Notes under the pieces: generated by a model
Databases searched by the model: none
What the model saw: the letters and a program-made list of their open reading frames with translations, nothing else
Told to the model about the DNA's origin: nothing
Shown: positions 33,088-44,700 of the stretch, piece after piece
How the letters are laid out: each line of letters starts with the position of its first letter
Numbering within the stretch: position 1 is the first letter of the stretch
Source: Tricholomella constricta
Taxonomy: Eukaryota > Basidiomycota > Agaricomycetes > Agaricales > Lyophyllaceae
Assembly (NCBI GenBank): GCA_013368375.1
Contig: JAACJP010000032.1
Location: 310,001-374,000, forward strand
Direction of reading: 5' to 3'
DNA: 64,000 nt
Made by a program: the position numbers and the translations under genes

Positions 33088-33639
33088 ACATAGATATGGA
33101 ATCACTAGTTTACTGTGTCATGCATCATATGAGAGACGTTTCGTTTCCTATATTTTCTCTCAAAACAAAGTTGATCACTTGGAGTCGGTATAAGCTTTTC
33201 CTCGACGAATAACATGACCTTGCGTGAACAATGCTACTCCCTTGTAACGACCGCCATGGTCTTGCAATTGGGCAACGTCAACCAGCTAAGAAATGAAGGT
33301 TCCTATGATAACAAGTAACACCCATCCCGTGAGTGGGTCCAAGCGATCGGGGTGCCCGGGCGCCGTTTCATTATATATTATGTTGGAGTTACAACCCGCA
33401 ACCTGCGCACGGCTGCCATTGGACAGTTCCGGGGTGCAGACGGACAACAGCTATTTATTTATCCCTATTTCACAAAATCAGGGTGGACGGGATGTACTAT
33501 ATCTGGAATGAAGGTGTCATGAGCAAGGGCAACAGTTGAGCACAGCAGACCACGCACTTTGGTCAACAATGAAGCCGTCGTGCATATTCCCATTGCCCTT
33601 TGGGTACCAGCTTGAGCAGGTCAGGGGGGGGGCGGGTAG
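33088..33639. other. intergenic region
   Basis: No supported gene. A poly-G/C run lies near 33625-33660. Confidence 0.4.
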
Positions 33640-33667
33640 GGTTAAAGGGGGCGGGGGGAGGAGAAGG

Positions 33668-34262
33668 AATGCACAGCCTTCATGCAGATGATGTCGACGT
33701 AGTCTTCGTGTGCTTGTTGTGCGTTGAGGGCGACGTCTGTGGGAAGTGAGTATGATTAAAGGAAAGAGAAGACAAGAGACTCATGCTGCCCGATCAGGAA
33801 CCAGATGCCGATACGCGACATGGAAAATCGGTCGAGCCACGCCTGGATTTCAAGCCTGATATTGCGTGCATTCTGCATCCGTTTCCACTCCAGAACGGCC
33901 TGCGCGACAGTGTAACAGTCGGGTCATGCCGGCTCTTGATGGTCTCGAGAGCGCGGGTGAATCGCTTATTATAGTCTTGTACTTGTGGGGGGGGAGGGGG
34001 CACGACACCACACCATCCGTATCAGCATAGTACCTGCGAAGGTGTAACGGAGCCGGGCAGGGTTTGAGCGAGGCGAGGTGGGCACTGGCGAACGAACTGA
34101 CCTGCGTTCCATGGGGACCCGGAGCTTCAGCTTGTTGTAGCACTTGCCCGGCTGCTGGAGGTGCGCCAAGGCCATGTGGTCCAGGTCGAGGTGCTTGAGG
34201 GACGGGTTGGGCGTGGACTCGGGCAGGATGTGCTTGCTGCGCGGCGTCATCAGGGCTTGTGG
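33668..34262 (-). pseudogene. pyruvate dehydrogenase kinase relic
   Basis: Minus-strand pieces in conserved order match mitochondrial PDK/BCKDK N-terminal regulatory domains. They are HILPESTPNPSLKHLDLDH, QQPGKCYNKLKLRVPMER, RYYADTDGVV, YNKRFTRALETIKSRHDPTV, VLEWKRMQNARNIRLEIQAW, LDRFSMSRIGIWFLIGQH and NAQQAHEDYVDIICMKA. They fall in at least two frames (breaks near 34000 and 33915), and the ATP-binding kinase half is missing. It would have phosphorylated pyruvate dehydrogenase E1 in mitochondria. As it stands it is a truncated, frameshifted copy; a functional PDK must be elsewhere. Confidence 0.75.
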
Positions 34263-34469
34263 AACGTAGCAATTACAACTGCTATGATATAAGTAAGACA
34301 ACAAAAATAAGGCAGAGTACAGTGATATTACGGTGTTACCCAAAAAAGTTGCATCGTATATTTACAACTTTCTCCGTGTGGATGTGTTTGGCGAGAGGCG
34401 ACCGAGAAGGATACCGAGAGGGATACCATAGAAGCGTAAGCTAAGGCATCTTTAGTCCAGAAACCAAGG

Positions 34470-34985
34470 TCTTACAGGGCAAATGACATCTTATCTGCCT
34501 TGTACGACGATGGTAGGGATGTGGTGGCTGTCGACAAAGATATCAGTTGCGATGATGTATTAACCTTACATGAAATCCCACGTCTTGTCGATCTCTTGCT
34601 TCTCGAGGAGCTGACCGTCCCTCATGAAGCCCTGGAAACATTCAGGAAGGCATGTTCAGCGATGGCCACTTATCAAATCAAGGGATGCCACACGCCGTTG
34701 ACGAAATAATGGTTCTCGATTCGGGCAAACGCTCTGGGGGAAGTGTCAGTGCATATGGAAATTCACGGTCTAGCGGAGGAAACCCTGGACGTACTTGGCG
34801 AATTCATCATTATCGCCACGTTCGATGTAAGCTGGATCGACAAAAAGCTTGGAGGTGGCCATCCTGACAAAAACCCTCGATTAGCTACTTGATGAAGGGA
34901 GGGTAAGGAAAAATACTTGCTCCCACTTGGCCCAGGCTTTTGCTGCAGTGATACGGGTCTGGTCGTCAACCGAGTTCAACTGTGC
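34470..34985 (-). pseudogene. proline iminopeptidase relic
   Basis: Minus-strand fragments in the order of the alpha/beta-hydrolase cap and C-terminal part: SVDDQTRITAAKAWAKWE, MATSKLFVDPAYIERGDNDE, IENHYFVNG, GFMRDGQLLEKQEIDKTWDF and HIPTIVVQGR followed by a stop and DVICP. The family reads GRYD at that last point, so Tyr has become TAA. Frame breaks lie between fragments, and the nucleophile-elbow half is absent. It abuts the RMD1-like relic in divergent orientation, with the two starting within a few bases of each other, which suggests a rearranged junction. Confidence 0.75.
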
Positions 34986-36190
34986 GTGGTATGCCAAAGG
35001 CCAATTCCAAGGCCACTACTCCCCTCAGACGTTCGGCATCGGAATTGCTTCCCATACATGTAACTCGCACACCAACTCGAGGGGATATTCAAACCGTATT
35101 TACCCTTACAACCGCTGAGCGTTACCTGTTGCCATCACGTCTTCGCTTCCATCCAGACCTTCCCCCGCGAGCACAAGCCCTCAACGAGTCTTGGTGGATA
35201 CCGAAATAGGGCCATCCTGGCAGCGAGGGCGAGGTTTTCGTGTTCTCGAATGGAAGTATTGTGTGATGGGGATTGGGGGAACAGGACGCGCGGAGATTCA
35301 CGGCAGAAGTCATTGACGGTGTACCTGGTATGAAGGTTGAGGCCCTTGCAGAAGCAGAGACAGAGGAGCTTGAATTTGTGGTTGACCCTATCGAGTTGGG
35401 TGATGCAGATGCCCTGTGCGGATGGATTCTAATTCGAGATTTTGCGACGCGTCTAGGAACACGCGACTACAGGGAGACCTTATATTATTCTCGGGAAAAT
35501 GTCGCCTTTGAGTTCAAGTCAATCGCTGCCTACTAACCTCCCGCCTATGGTTTTTCCTGAGGACACGCTCCTGGTACGGTATGCGTATTAACAGGCCCTC
35601 TCTCGGTCCACGGCGCCATCTGCTCTGGAAGTATCTTTGGACGTCCATGGCCCAGTTACCTCACTTCTTGATTAACACTGGAAAACCAGCAATGGGACGC
35701 TGGGCGAACTCATGAAGTTTAGGCAAGGACTAAATCTCAATCGCGAAAATTTCAGCGACGTGCCCGATTTCTACTGGTCTGAACCTGAGCTTGAACGTAA
35801 GTCTTATATTACCATGATATCCTAATCTATCCTCAGCAACTACTCAGGTTATTTCAATTCTATGAGCGGTGCTCTCGATGTTAAAGAGCGCACGATGTCG
35901 GTCAATGATAAAATCACCTATGCCGCAGAGGCTCAATCCGTGTTGCGACAACTATTGACGGAGGTATGTTCTCTCTTTCTCCAAGACTTGTTGTCGTTTA
36001 ATTCATGCCCTCGCAAGTCATCTACGCACTCCATGGAGTTGGTCATCATTGCACTCATCGCGGTGGAAGTCATCATCGTAAGCGTTGAAGTCCTCTCACT
36101 CTTCTTGACTTAACAGCGAGAGTAATAGGCACTCATTCGAGACGGCCCAGAGCTATGGAGCATGCATGTAGGCGAGGATGTAGACAAGAA
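34982..36190 (+). pseudogene. RMD1/DUF155-family relic
   Basis: Plus-strand pieces in family order: TRTPTRGDIQTVFTLTTAER, YLLPSRLRFHPDLPPRAQAL, NESWWIPK then TAG, GEVFVFSNGSIV then TGA and WGLGEQDARRFTAEVI, LAEAETEELEFVVDPIE. Further on are MKFRQGLNLNRENFSDVPDF, MSVNDKITYAAEAQSVLRQL, STHSMELVIIALIAVEVII and IRDGPELW. These are signatures of the Rmd1/Sif family (DUF155 with a C-terminal membrane anchor; roles in vacuole or mitochondria). In-frame stops at about 35208 and 35260 and lost segments show it is dead. Domain order is intact, so it was once full length. Confidence 0.75.
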
Positions 36191-36764
36191 GCACGGAAAT
36201 ATCCAAGACAAGCTCGCTCTTTCTTGATGCAGATTATGGCATCACGGACCCGTTAACTCTCGATACCTTTCACTACCCCACTCACACTACAGGCCTATCG
36301 CACCGCCAAAAACACATGGAGACTATTGTAGCGTTAACGAATAACCAGGCATCCCAGCTCAGATGATTTCAGAGTCAGCATTCCTTCGGTTCGAGCTACG
36401 TTTCGGCACCTTGAAGGTTCATCCACACGATCTAGATGTACTTATTACAATCTTGTGTCGTAGATGGAGAAAAACCTGCAAGTATCATGCATATGGAAGT
36501 GTTGAGTTTATTGTGCTGGAGTGAAATAACAGAATCTGGAGAAGGAAGCGTCCCTATAAGCAAGTCATGCTCCTTCACTGGCCAAAAGTTCCATTAGCAC
36601 CTCTTTGAAGTCATATGGCAGATTTCCGCAGAAAAGCTTGCGTAGAAGAAATAAAAATGTTACAAATTCATAGCTCTGTTATTTCCAGAAACGTACGAGA
36701 TAAATGATTGCGACTTAGATACTTCAACGATCGAGAGAAAATAATACTATTCAGCCCACATCCT
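36191..36764. other. intergenic region between relics
   Basis: No gene recognised. Confidence 0.35.
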
Positions 36765-39483
36765 TCACTGGAGCTCAGCTGGGAGCGCGTCATAGCTATG
36801 AGCAGGAGTTAAGTATCCCGACTTAAGACATTCCAACGAAAAATGAAACTCACGTCGGGCAGAGCTCCTTCCAGGCCACGCTGGGGTTGGCATTCTGGCG
36901 AATATCAGAATATTGGACGGGCTGGATAGCATGACGGTGGCGAGACCAGCCTGCTTGTGCCAGAAAATGTGGCAGTGGAACAACCAGGGGCCTATATCGT
37001 CGCTTTGATATAATTTTCATTTGACCGAGAGCAGAAAAGTATACCGGGGTTGTCGGTCCTGAAGCGGACGATAGTTCCAGAGCCTCCGACACCAGCAACC
37101 TTGGAGAGGTCAGTAGAACTCAGCAAAAACAATGAGATGTCGGGCATACATCACGGCGGATGGGGTTAACGGTGTTCTGGTTGGGTGAGCTCATAGATTT
37201 GATGAGCCAGAAGTTAGACTATAACGTCTTTAAGCGAAAGTGAAATTATTGGCAATTTGACACTCACACCATGCAAGTGGAAGGCTGGTTCAGTGCTAGT
37301 GTCAGTGACGACGTGAGGGAGAGGTGCTGGAGGACATACAATGTGCGTCATCATCTTCCCTGGATAACCGATATATAAGTCAAGCTTGCAGATGGTTTAA
37401 GGATCAACGTACGTGGGCGGGAATTCGATCTGGATGGTCTTGTGGGCAGGAAGAACGAAGGTGTTCTCAGTGGGACCGAAATCGGCACTGTTTGATGCAC
37501 CAGCAAGAACCTGGTTGAGGGTTGGTACCTTCGGGGGCAAGTAGGAGATGTTGTTGACGTTCCAGATAGCTTTCCCAGCGACCTGAAAGTTTTGAGCGGA
37601 AAACAAACTATGTCTTAGGAAACGATACTGACGACTTGAAAGTCAAGGGAGATGGTAATATCGACAGGAGGGGGCTGATCCATATTTTGAGGCTGGTCAC
37701 TGATCGCAAAAGTTATGTATGCTTACCACCGTATTCACGAGGGGCTGTACGATTGAGGTTTTCAGTAACTGTAATTGGTCTGCTCGGTTTGGGCACTTAC
37801 TGCAAGATCGGCCTCGACGAGGACAGTGCCGTTCACAGGGCCCAAGGTCCACGGCGTGGTCGGCTCAGCGATAGGAGCGCCCTTGTATCGCAAGATGGAG
37901 CGGGAGAGGGTGGCGTTTTCTTTGAAACGATGAATCAGATCGACAGCTGAATTAAAGCATAGAGACTGGTCGTACGGTGCAGGTTACGAGATGGGAGGCC
38001 ACCGACGAAGGGCGCATTGATCCAGTAGTTTGCCACGGGTTGGTTTGCATTGATCTATGGAAATGATGAGATAGGAAGGGATGTGAGTCAAGAAGATATT
38101 GCATACAACGACAGAGTAGCGTTGGCCGGCGAGCATCTCAACGATGTCGACCGTGTGGGGGACGGTGGAAACACCATTGGTCTCAATGATGGCTACAAAT
38201 ACGGCATAAGAATGAGCATCGCAAGAACGGTAGGGCGACCTTACTCAAGGGGTGATTGTCGATGGACACAGTGAACACACTGCGAGCCGACTGATTGATA
38301 ATGCGAAGACGGTAACGCTTTCCAGAGATGACGTTGGTCACGGCGAAAGGAACAGCCGGTCCACCTTGGTAGCGTCCAATGCCGTTGACGGTACCCGAAT
38401 CGGAAACGGGCACGATTCCAGTCCCCTCGTAGCCTGTAAGCAGGGTCACACTGGGGATCTGCCACCAATCGCCTGGAAGAAAATTGTCAGCTATTCTTAA
38501 TTACGAAACCCGACTCGAGGGTCTTACCGAGTTGGAGGAGCTGCGTGCATTTGTACAGTTAGCGCTTTTCTTTACAACATCCCACTGACTAGAATGCATA
38601 CCGTGGACAAGTCGTCAACGTCGTAGAGATTGCGGTGGGGATCAAATGGATCTGTATAACTTCTTGAGGAAGAGTAATAATGAACTGAGCTGCGTGAATG
38701 AACCATAAATGATGAGAGCGCCGCGAAGTCCCTTCAATCAATCGTTAGCATGTCTTTGGTAAAGCTATCAATGATACGTACATCGACGTATTAGACGCTC
38801 AGTTCGCTAAAGTACAATCAAATGAACCAAGTATGACAAAGTAGAAGGTTCCTTTCACTTACCTGTGATACCAATAGGTACCAGTCTGTTCGCCCAAGGG
38901 CACTTCGTAGGTGTAACTCGCCCCAGGCGCGATGGGACAGGTAGTTACAAAGGCAGAGCCCTCGTTGTATGCATTCTCGGTAGTCTGGAAGATATCATCG
39001 AAACTCTGAAAGCTCGAGCTCCGTGAAACAAGTTTGAGAAACTCAAAGGCAATGATTACTCACGACCGTTGTACTCTGGCGCATGGAAGAGTCGGTCTAG
39101 GCAGTCCCGTAAGCCTCAAAGCCAGCACATGAATGCGTCCAGCCATACCAATTTATTGTTGACAGTAACCAACAGCTTCTGTCCCTTGAAAGCGGTGATC
39201 GCGGGGCCAGGATACCTGGAATTGTTGCGTCTTGTGAGAGTATTCCCCATAAGAAGTGACGAAGTATGTACTGTCCATTCGCCACGATGGTGCCTATGGA
39301 GGGCTCGTGTTAAGCTTTGAGTCTGCAATACAGATGGCACGTACTTTGTTGGAAGCCATCGGGAGCCAGGTCATGGTTGGCAATGTCAAGGGTGACGGTC
39401 TTGATAAAATCCACAGAAGCTGCAGAAGCATGATGAGGCTTCAGGAGCGCCAAAAGAGCTGTCGATGCTAGGAAGAAATGCAT
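36765..39483 (-). pseudogene. laccase (multicopper oxidase) with destroyed copper sites
   Basis: Secreted phenol oxidase family. The start is MHFFLASTALLALLKPHHAS (signal peptide), then TVTLDIANHDLAPDGFQQ and YPGPAITAFKGQKLLVTVNN. Where HWHG (copper motif L1) is expected, the exon reads SFDDIFQTTENAYNEGSAFV. Motif L2 (normally YHSH) reads YWYHSE, followed by a TAA where Gln of the QY.DGLRG motif belongs. Motif L3 reads EPAFHLHG, so its first His is gone. L4 is largely kept (WLFHCHIFWHKQAGLATV). Domain 2 (FAVTNVISGKRYRLRIINQS) and the C-terminus (WKELCP) remain recognisable. Introns keep GT..AG ends. Loss of ligands at several copper sites plus a nonsense codon means no oxidase activity. Confidence 0.8.
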
Positions 39484-39533
39484 GTTGGAGCAGTTGAGTC
39501 CATTTCGCCTTTGGACCTCTCCCTTTTATATGT

Positions 39534-39542
39534 CTGTCGATC
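39534..39542 (-). promoter_or_regulatory. TATA box of the laccase relic
   Basis: catataaaag on the coding strand about 50 bp upstream of the ATG; the promoter core is still present. Confidence 0.5.
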
Positions 39543-39559
39543 CAGCCATCTCAAACGGG

Positions 39560-40009
39560 CACGATTCCAGCCGCGTGAAATATCTTGAGAACGCGAGCGA
39601 GATTCGGAGGTCTTTCTTGTCATCTATTTACTAACCAATGAAACAGGAACATTCACTCACTTCTCGTGGATACGCTCAGCTATCTGAGTCGTCATGTTTG
39701 CACTGAGGAGTAATTTGGTAATGAGTTTCAAGTTCAATTGGGCCATCGGGATTACATGGACGGATGTTTCCTCGTGCAGGACTTATGCAGCGTACTGCCT
39801 GCTAGAAACATGTGACCGTTCCTTCTTGATGGTAAAGTCCAAGTTTGAAAATTTTTGTGAGTTACCCTGTTCACGTATTTTAACTGTTCACGCTGTTGAC
39901 TTGCACACCACGCTGGTCAACGCGCTCATCGCCCAAATCACAGAGGGTCCTCACCTACCTACATCTCAATTTTCAGGTAAGTAATCCTTGCTTAAGGCCG
40001 TGCGACGTG
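39560..40009. other. intergenic region
   Basis: No supported gene. Confidence 0.35.
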
Positions 40010-40080
40010 CCAAAGGAGACTCGAGCCCGGGACCCCACTGGTGCTGGCCACGGCCTACTTCCACTAAGCTCCACCCCATA
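40010..40080 (-). repeat. tRNA-like (possible SINE head) sequence
   Basis: The minus strand reads tggggtggagcttagtggaa with an A-box-like ..GCTTAGTGG.., then about 35 bases later gggctcgagtctcc, a B-box-like GG(T/C)TCGANTC. Spacing and order fit a RNA polymerase III internal promoter, but the cloverleaf is imperfect. I call it a SINE-like or decayed tRNA sequence, not a functional tRNA. Confidence 0.35.
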
Positions 40081-40116
40081 CTGAAACCCTTTCACTGTAC
40101 TAGATCCATAACGTCT

Positions 40117-41599
40117 ATGCTGCAAGGTACCAGTCGACAGGTGAGCATCCAGCAGATTTGACCCCATTGCACCTCATGGCTAACTCTTTACAGATGCGCT
40201 CGGGTACCTGTTATGCAGCATGGGATCCTGTGCTGCCGACAGATGCGTTTTTCTCATTCGAACGCACTCTTCTACAGAGCATTCACGATGAGTGGGATGA
40301 GGTCGACCACCTATTGTCGCATCCCTCCCTTTCTTCTGCGCCGACGTCCCGAAACACATCACCATCCCCTACTGAGCCGGCCCCCCTCCCACCCCTTCAG
40401 TCAGGAGCCCCCAGCGCTACCAAAAGGAAGAGCAAAGATACGAGCCATGGCCGCCGTCGGCAAAAACGCCAGCGCCAACCTGACGCAGGTGACGACGCAC
40501 CTAACACGGTGAGGCCGGGTGTGCGCTCAAAGTTCGTGGGCTCATCAATGCCTGTGCAAACCGACGTCCAGCCCGAGAGCCTCCCCGTTGCCTCGAGCGG
40601 CTTCATTGGCATAAGGTCCACCAGGCCACCCCGCGTGCTCAGCCTTTCACAGCTGTTCAAACTCGCGAACCTCCGACGCGTCCAGTGGCTTGGAACAGCG
40701 CCGAAGCCCCTTCTGGACTGCAGCGAGCGTGTCATCGGCCTCCTTGCAGGGCAGCCTCATGGAACAACCTGGCAAGGCGCGCTCTCGAAAGCTGTTGCCC
40801 TCCTCGAAAAAGCTCGAGCTGCAGGAAAGTTTTCTCCGCAGCAAACGCACCACTCACGCGGCAAGTTCCCCACGTTAGCTTCAGGATTCGCACACGGTGG
40901 AGGGAGGATGGCGCCTTGCAACCTAAAGCCCTACAATAGCGTCAACGCTGCCCTGGTCGACGAGCTCCTGGAGGAACAGGCCTTTGAAAGGCTTGCCACC
41001 TTCGCGTCCAGTAAGTCCGTTGCCTCACCACTCGGAGGCCGAGCTAACCAATATAAACAGGCGTCTTTGCCACCTGGGCGCCAAAGCTTTACGCTGAGTA
41101 CGCTAAGTGCATGGACGAAATCTGCGCTAACGACCCCGACCTCAAGCGTAACTGGCCGCGCAGCGTGTTCGCAGCTGCTGTATTTAACCTAGGCCCGCAG
41201 ACGGTCTGCTACAGGCACAAGGACTTTGCAAACCTACCATACGGATGGTGTGCGATCACAGCCCTAGGTTCCTTCAACCCAAAGCTTGGCGGCCATATCG
41301 TCCTCTGGGAACTCGGACTCGTAGTTGAGTTTCCTCCTGGGTCGACAATACTCATCCCATCAGCAGTAATCGAGCACTCTAATGTACCGGTCCAAGCCCA
41401 CGAGTCTCGGTACTCTTTCACGCAGTACAGCGCAGGCGGGTTGTTTCGGTGGGCAGAGCACGGCATGAAGTCTGATAAGGACTTTTTCCAAGGTTTGTCG
41501 GAGGAAGACTTCAACCACGCCGCTATGAAGGCTGAGCAACGCTGGGTGCACGGCCTGTCTCTTTTCTCTACGCTCGCAGAATTAAAGTCATGTAAGTAG
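40117..41599 (+). CDS. candidate TET/JBP-like 2-oxoglutarate/Fe(II) dioxygenase
   Basis: A short first exon (40117-40140, MLQGTSRQ) precedes the main exon at 40194-41010; exon 3 runs 41061-41599 (donor gtaagt, acceptor cag). The N-terminal part is basic and Ser/Pro-rich (TKRKSKDTSHGRRRQKRQRQ), like a nuclear or nucleic-acid-binding tail. The C-terminal part holds a cupin-like core: TVCYRHKDFANLPYGWCAI (HxD Fe ligands), LGSFNPKLGGHIVLWELGL, PGSTILIPSAVIEHSNVPV (distal His) and ESRYSFTQYSAGGLFRW (Arg for 2-oxoglutarate). H-x-D..H..R with GG and SA..H.N resembles the Tet_JBP oxygenase domain expanded in Agaricomycetes. Family placement is by motif only, and the substrate is unknown. If the small first exon is wrong, translation would start at 40194. 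Confidence 0.6.
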
Positions 41600-41776
41600 C
41601 ACTAGTAGAACTAGAAGCAGTCAACGCTCGAAATACAGTCCACTTCTTTTTGCAGTTTGTTGGACTTGTGGATAACATGGAGTCAGAGCCTCAAGCACGC
41701 TATCTTATAACGAAGAGCCTCTGTTCATCATTGCATCGGTGACTAGCACTATAATCTATTGTATTACATACAGATT

Positions 41777-44700
41777 TCAAGCATTATTGTACTCGTCCGC
41801 AGGAGTGTCAATGACGGTGGCAAACCAGCGATCAAAGGGAGTTGAAACGCCGATGGCGGCATTGGTGTACTCGGGGGTAATCAAGGATTTTGTGCCGTCA
41901 TTGATCAGGAAATCCATTGTTTGCGAGCAAACATGTGTGTGGCATCCCTGCAGATCTTTTCTGAGTACTGACATACATGAAGGAACAGGAACTTACAGTT
42001 GCGGTAGCAATGATTTGGGCCGGACTAAAGGTGTTGATGAAGTTGATCTAGAAAGTCGCGAACAATGATAAGAAGACGATAATCGGTAACGAAAAAAATT
42101 GTTACCAAGATCTGCGGTCCACTTCCTGTCAGAGCCTTGAGGAACTGTCGCGCGCGGGACGTGGGATGAGAAAAACGAGCATCCTGGCGTTCTTCAGAGC
42201 CTTCGCCCATCGGATAGCCCTGGCCCCGAAGATATCGAGCAATACATTGGAGAGCGCGGGTCTCGAACGCAGCGTAGTCCTCGACACCGTTGTGGTCGAC
42301 GGGGGAGACGCGGATCAGGTCAACGACCTGGTTCGGATCGACGACGACACATCCGACGTAGAGGCTGTTAAGTATTTGCAACGTTTGTTTGACTTCGCCG
42401 AAAGACTGGTGGGGTGGAGATAAATAATAGCCACATATGGAACTCGATAACTCACCTGAATAAAAGATGGTGGGGCAAGCAATGACGGACTCTCAACAAG
42501 AACATCATTGAAGCCAGACTTCATGGCCAAGAACAGTGGGTTGCTTCGAATGCTGTTCCACTCTATGGTCCCAAAGAGAAGACCAGCTGCAAGTTGTTTT
42601 TTGAAGGCAATGAAGGAGGTGTCCGATAAGGAGCGGATGTGCATGATCTGAGCAACACATGAGAGTGCTGAACAACCTCTGACAAAATCACTTACGTCAA
42701 GTTGGGGGATCCAGTCATAGACAAGGTTCATGGGATCTTGGCCATGTACGAGATTCAGGGTGGCGGCTGATGCATTGTTCGTGTGAGGAGGCCAAGTCGC
42801 GAGCCTGGCTGCAATCTCCGGCGTTACTTTGTTCATAAGGTCTTCATTGATGGTGTCCTCAAACGTATGAATCAGGTGCAATAGTAAGTAAGGCGAGACG
42901 GGAAGAATTTGATGCCCATGCAATAGAGTAAGTCTGATGATCAGGCCATACGTTTTGAAGGCGAGAATGTCATCTGGAGAGGGTACAAGTCCGGGTATCA
43001 GTAAAGGCGTGTAGAGGTTTTCAGAGATTTGTTTCCAGTGACTGGACTTGGCGACCATGAGTTGAAGAAGAGCAGCCCAGGTTGAAGTCGCTGGACCATC
43101 ACCAATGCCCTCCCCCCTGACGTGAAGTGAGTGAACAAGTGAGGGGCAAAAAAATCAGAAAAAGCTCACAATGAGAAACGCAAACGGGTCCCAAACAGGG
43201 TCGCTAGCTCAAACTTCTTGACTATTATAGTTGAAGGGATGTTTGTTGGCAGCGAGGTGCGTGCAATGCGTGACTTGAGGCAAGCAAAGAAAGTGTGGGC
43301 TGCTTCGTCTGCTGCCGGGGCTATTATGGAGAGCTCCTCGTCATAATCCAGGTCCGTCAAGTAGTCGGCCTTCACTTTTGTAGTCCAATCATTGAACACC
43401 TTCTGATCTTGTGGTGTGGCGAGATTGGCAGAGGGCAGCAGAGATGGACTAGCAGGTGGTACAACAGGTAGAGTGGCAGCTGGTGCGACAGGGGGTGCAG
43501 CGTAAGGTATAATGGGCAGGGTTGCAGCTGGTGGTGCAAAATAACTAACGATAAGTGAATTCAGTTCGGGGTCAATGTGTTCGTTCGACTGTGTTTCGAT
43601 TTAGCATTTAGTTTGGGGTGGAATTTCATTGAAGTGTACGCACATCATTGATGGACGAGCTAGAGCCTGACTCCACAGGCAATTGATTATTAACGAGCTG
43701 ATGACCTTTGTTAACACAAATGTTAGTTCGTGATCAATTATGCGTACCGTTGTCGATGAGCAGGTTTCGTAGCATGCAGGCGGAGATTTTGAATCGCCTT
43801 CTACAACCAGAGCCGTGTGGAAATGGTTCCAGAGATGACGTGACAGGCAGAGGTGAGTCCCAGCACCGTTGAGGGGCCCGATGATAAAATCTTGTGTAGG
43901 AACTACGTGGGAATGAGTTCCAGTGCAACCGGGAGGTTTACAAAACTTACTTATGAATATGACATTCCGTTCGCGTTCGAGGACATCAGAACGGGCCGAT
44001 GAGCTGGAGTACGACGCCCACCGACCAGTCTGTTTCTTCAGCTCCCTCTGAGTTAAGCTTTCTATTGAGCCAGCGTAAATGTCGAGTCTTGCATGGGTCT
44101 GTTTTTTCCCTGCCACCAAAATGGTCCATCTCAAGAGTTCAGAGGTACTGGACTGAGAGGGAGATGGATGAGGCGAGATTGACGAAAAGGCCAAGTTATG
44201 CTCATTGAAGTGAGCGACAAGGGCATCACCGAGTTCTTGTGATACAAAGTCCGTAACCTGGCCATGCAGATCGATGTCAAAGGCCAGCCCAAGAGTCTTG
44301 GCCCTCCGGATGAATGGACGAATTTTCTGTGGTGTCGGTGCACGCAACTCTTGGAATAGACCAAACTCTCCATCAGTCGGCACCGTCCCATACATCTGTG
44401 AAATTTCAGTCACAATATGTATTATTTTTTGAAAAGGCTTACTGGTTCAGTATGAATGCAGACGACATAGCTATAAGAAGCCGTCTTCTTACGGGAGGAT
44501 CGAGAGGTGCTTGGGGCATTTCGGGCACTTGTTATTCTTGTCGGATTAGGATTGCGCATGGAAATTACTGGAAACATTGATGCAGGGTTGAGAGCGACAC
44601 CCATTGTGCGTGAGGGGGCCATCGAAAGCGGTCGAGGCTGATGGTTTTCATATGATTCCCGGCGGCGGTCGTTTGGAGACGAAGCTGATGAGGAAGACGA

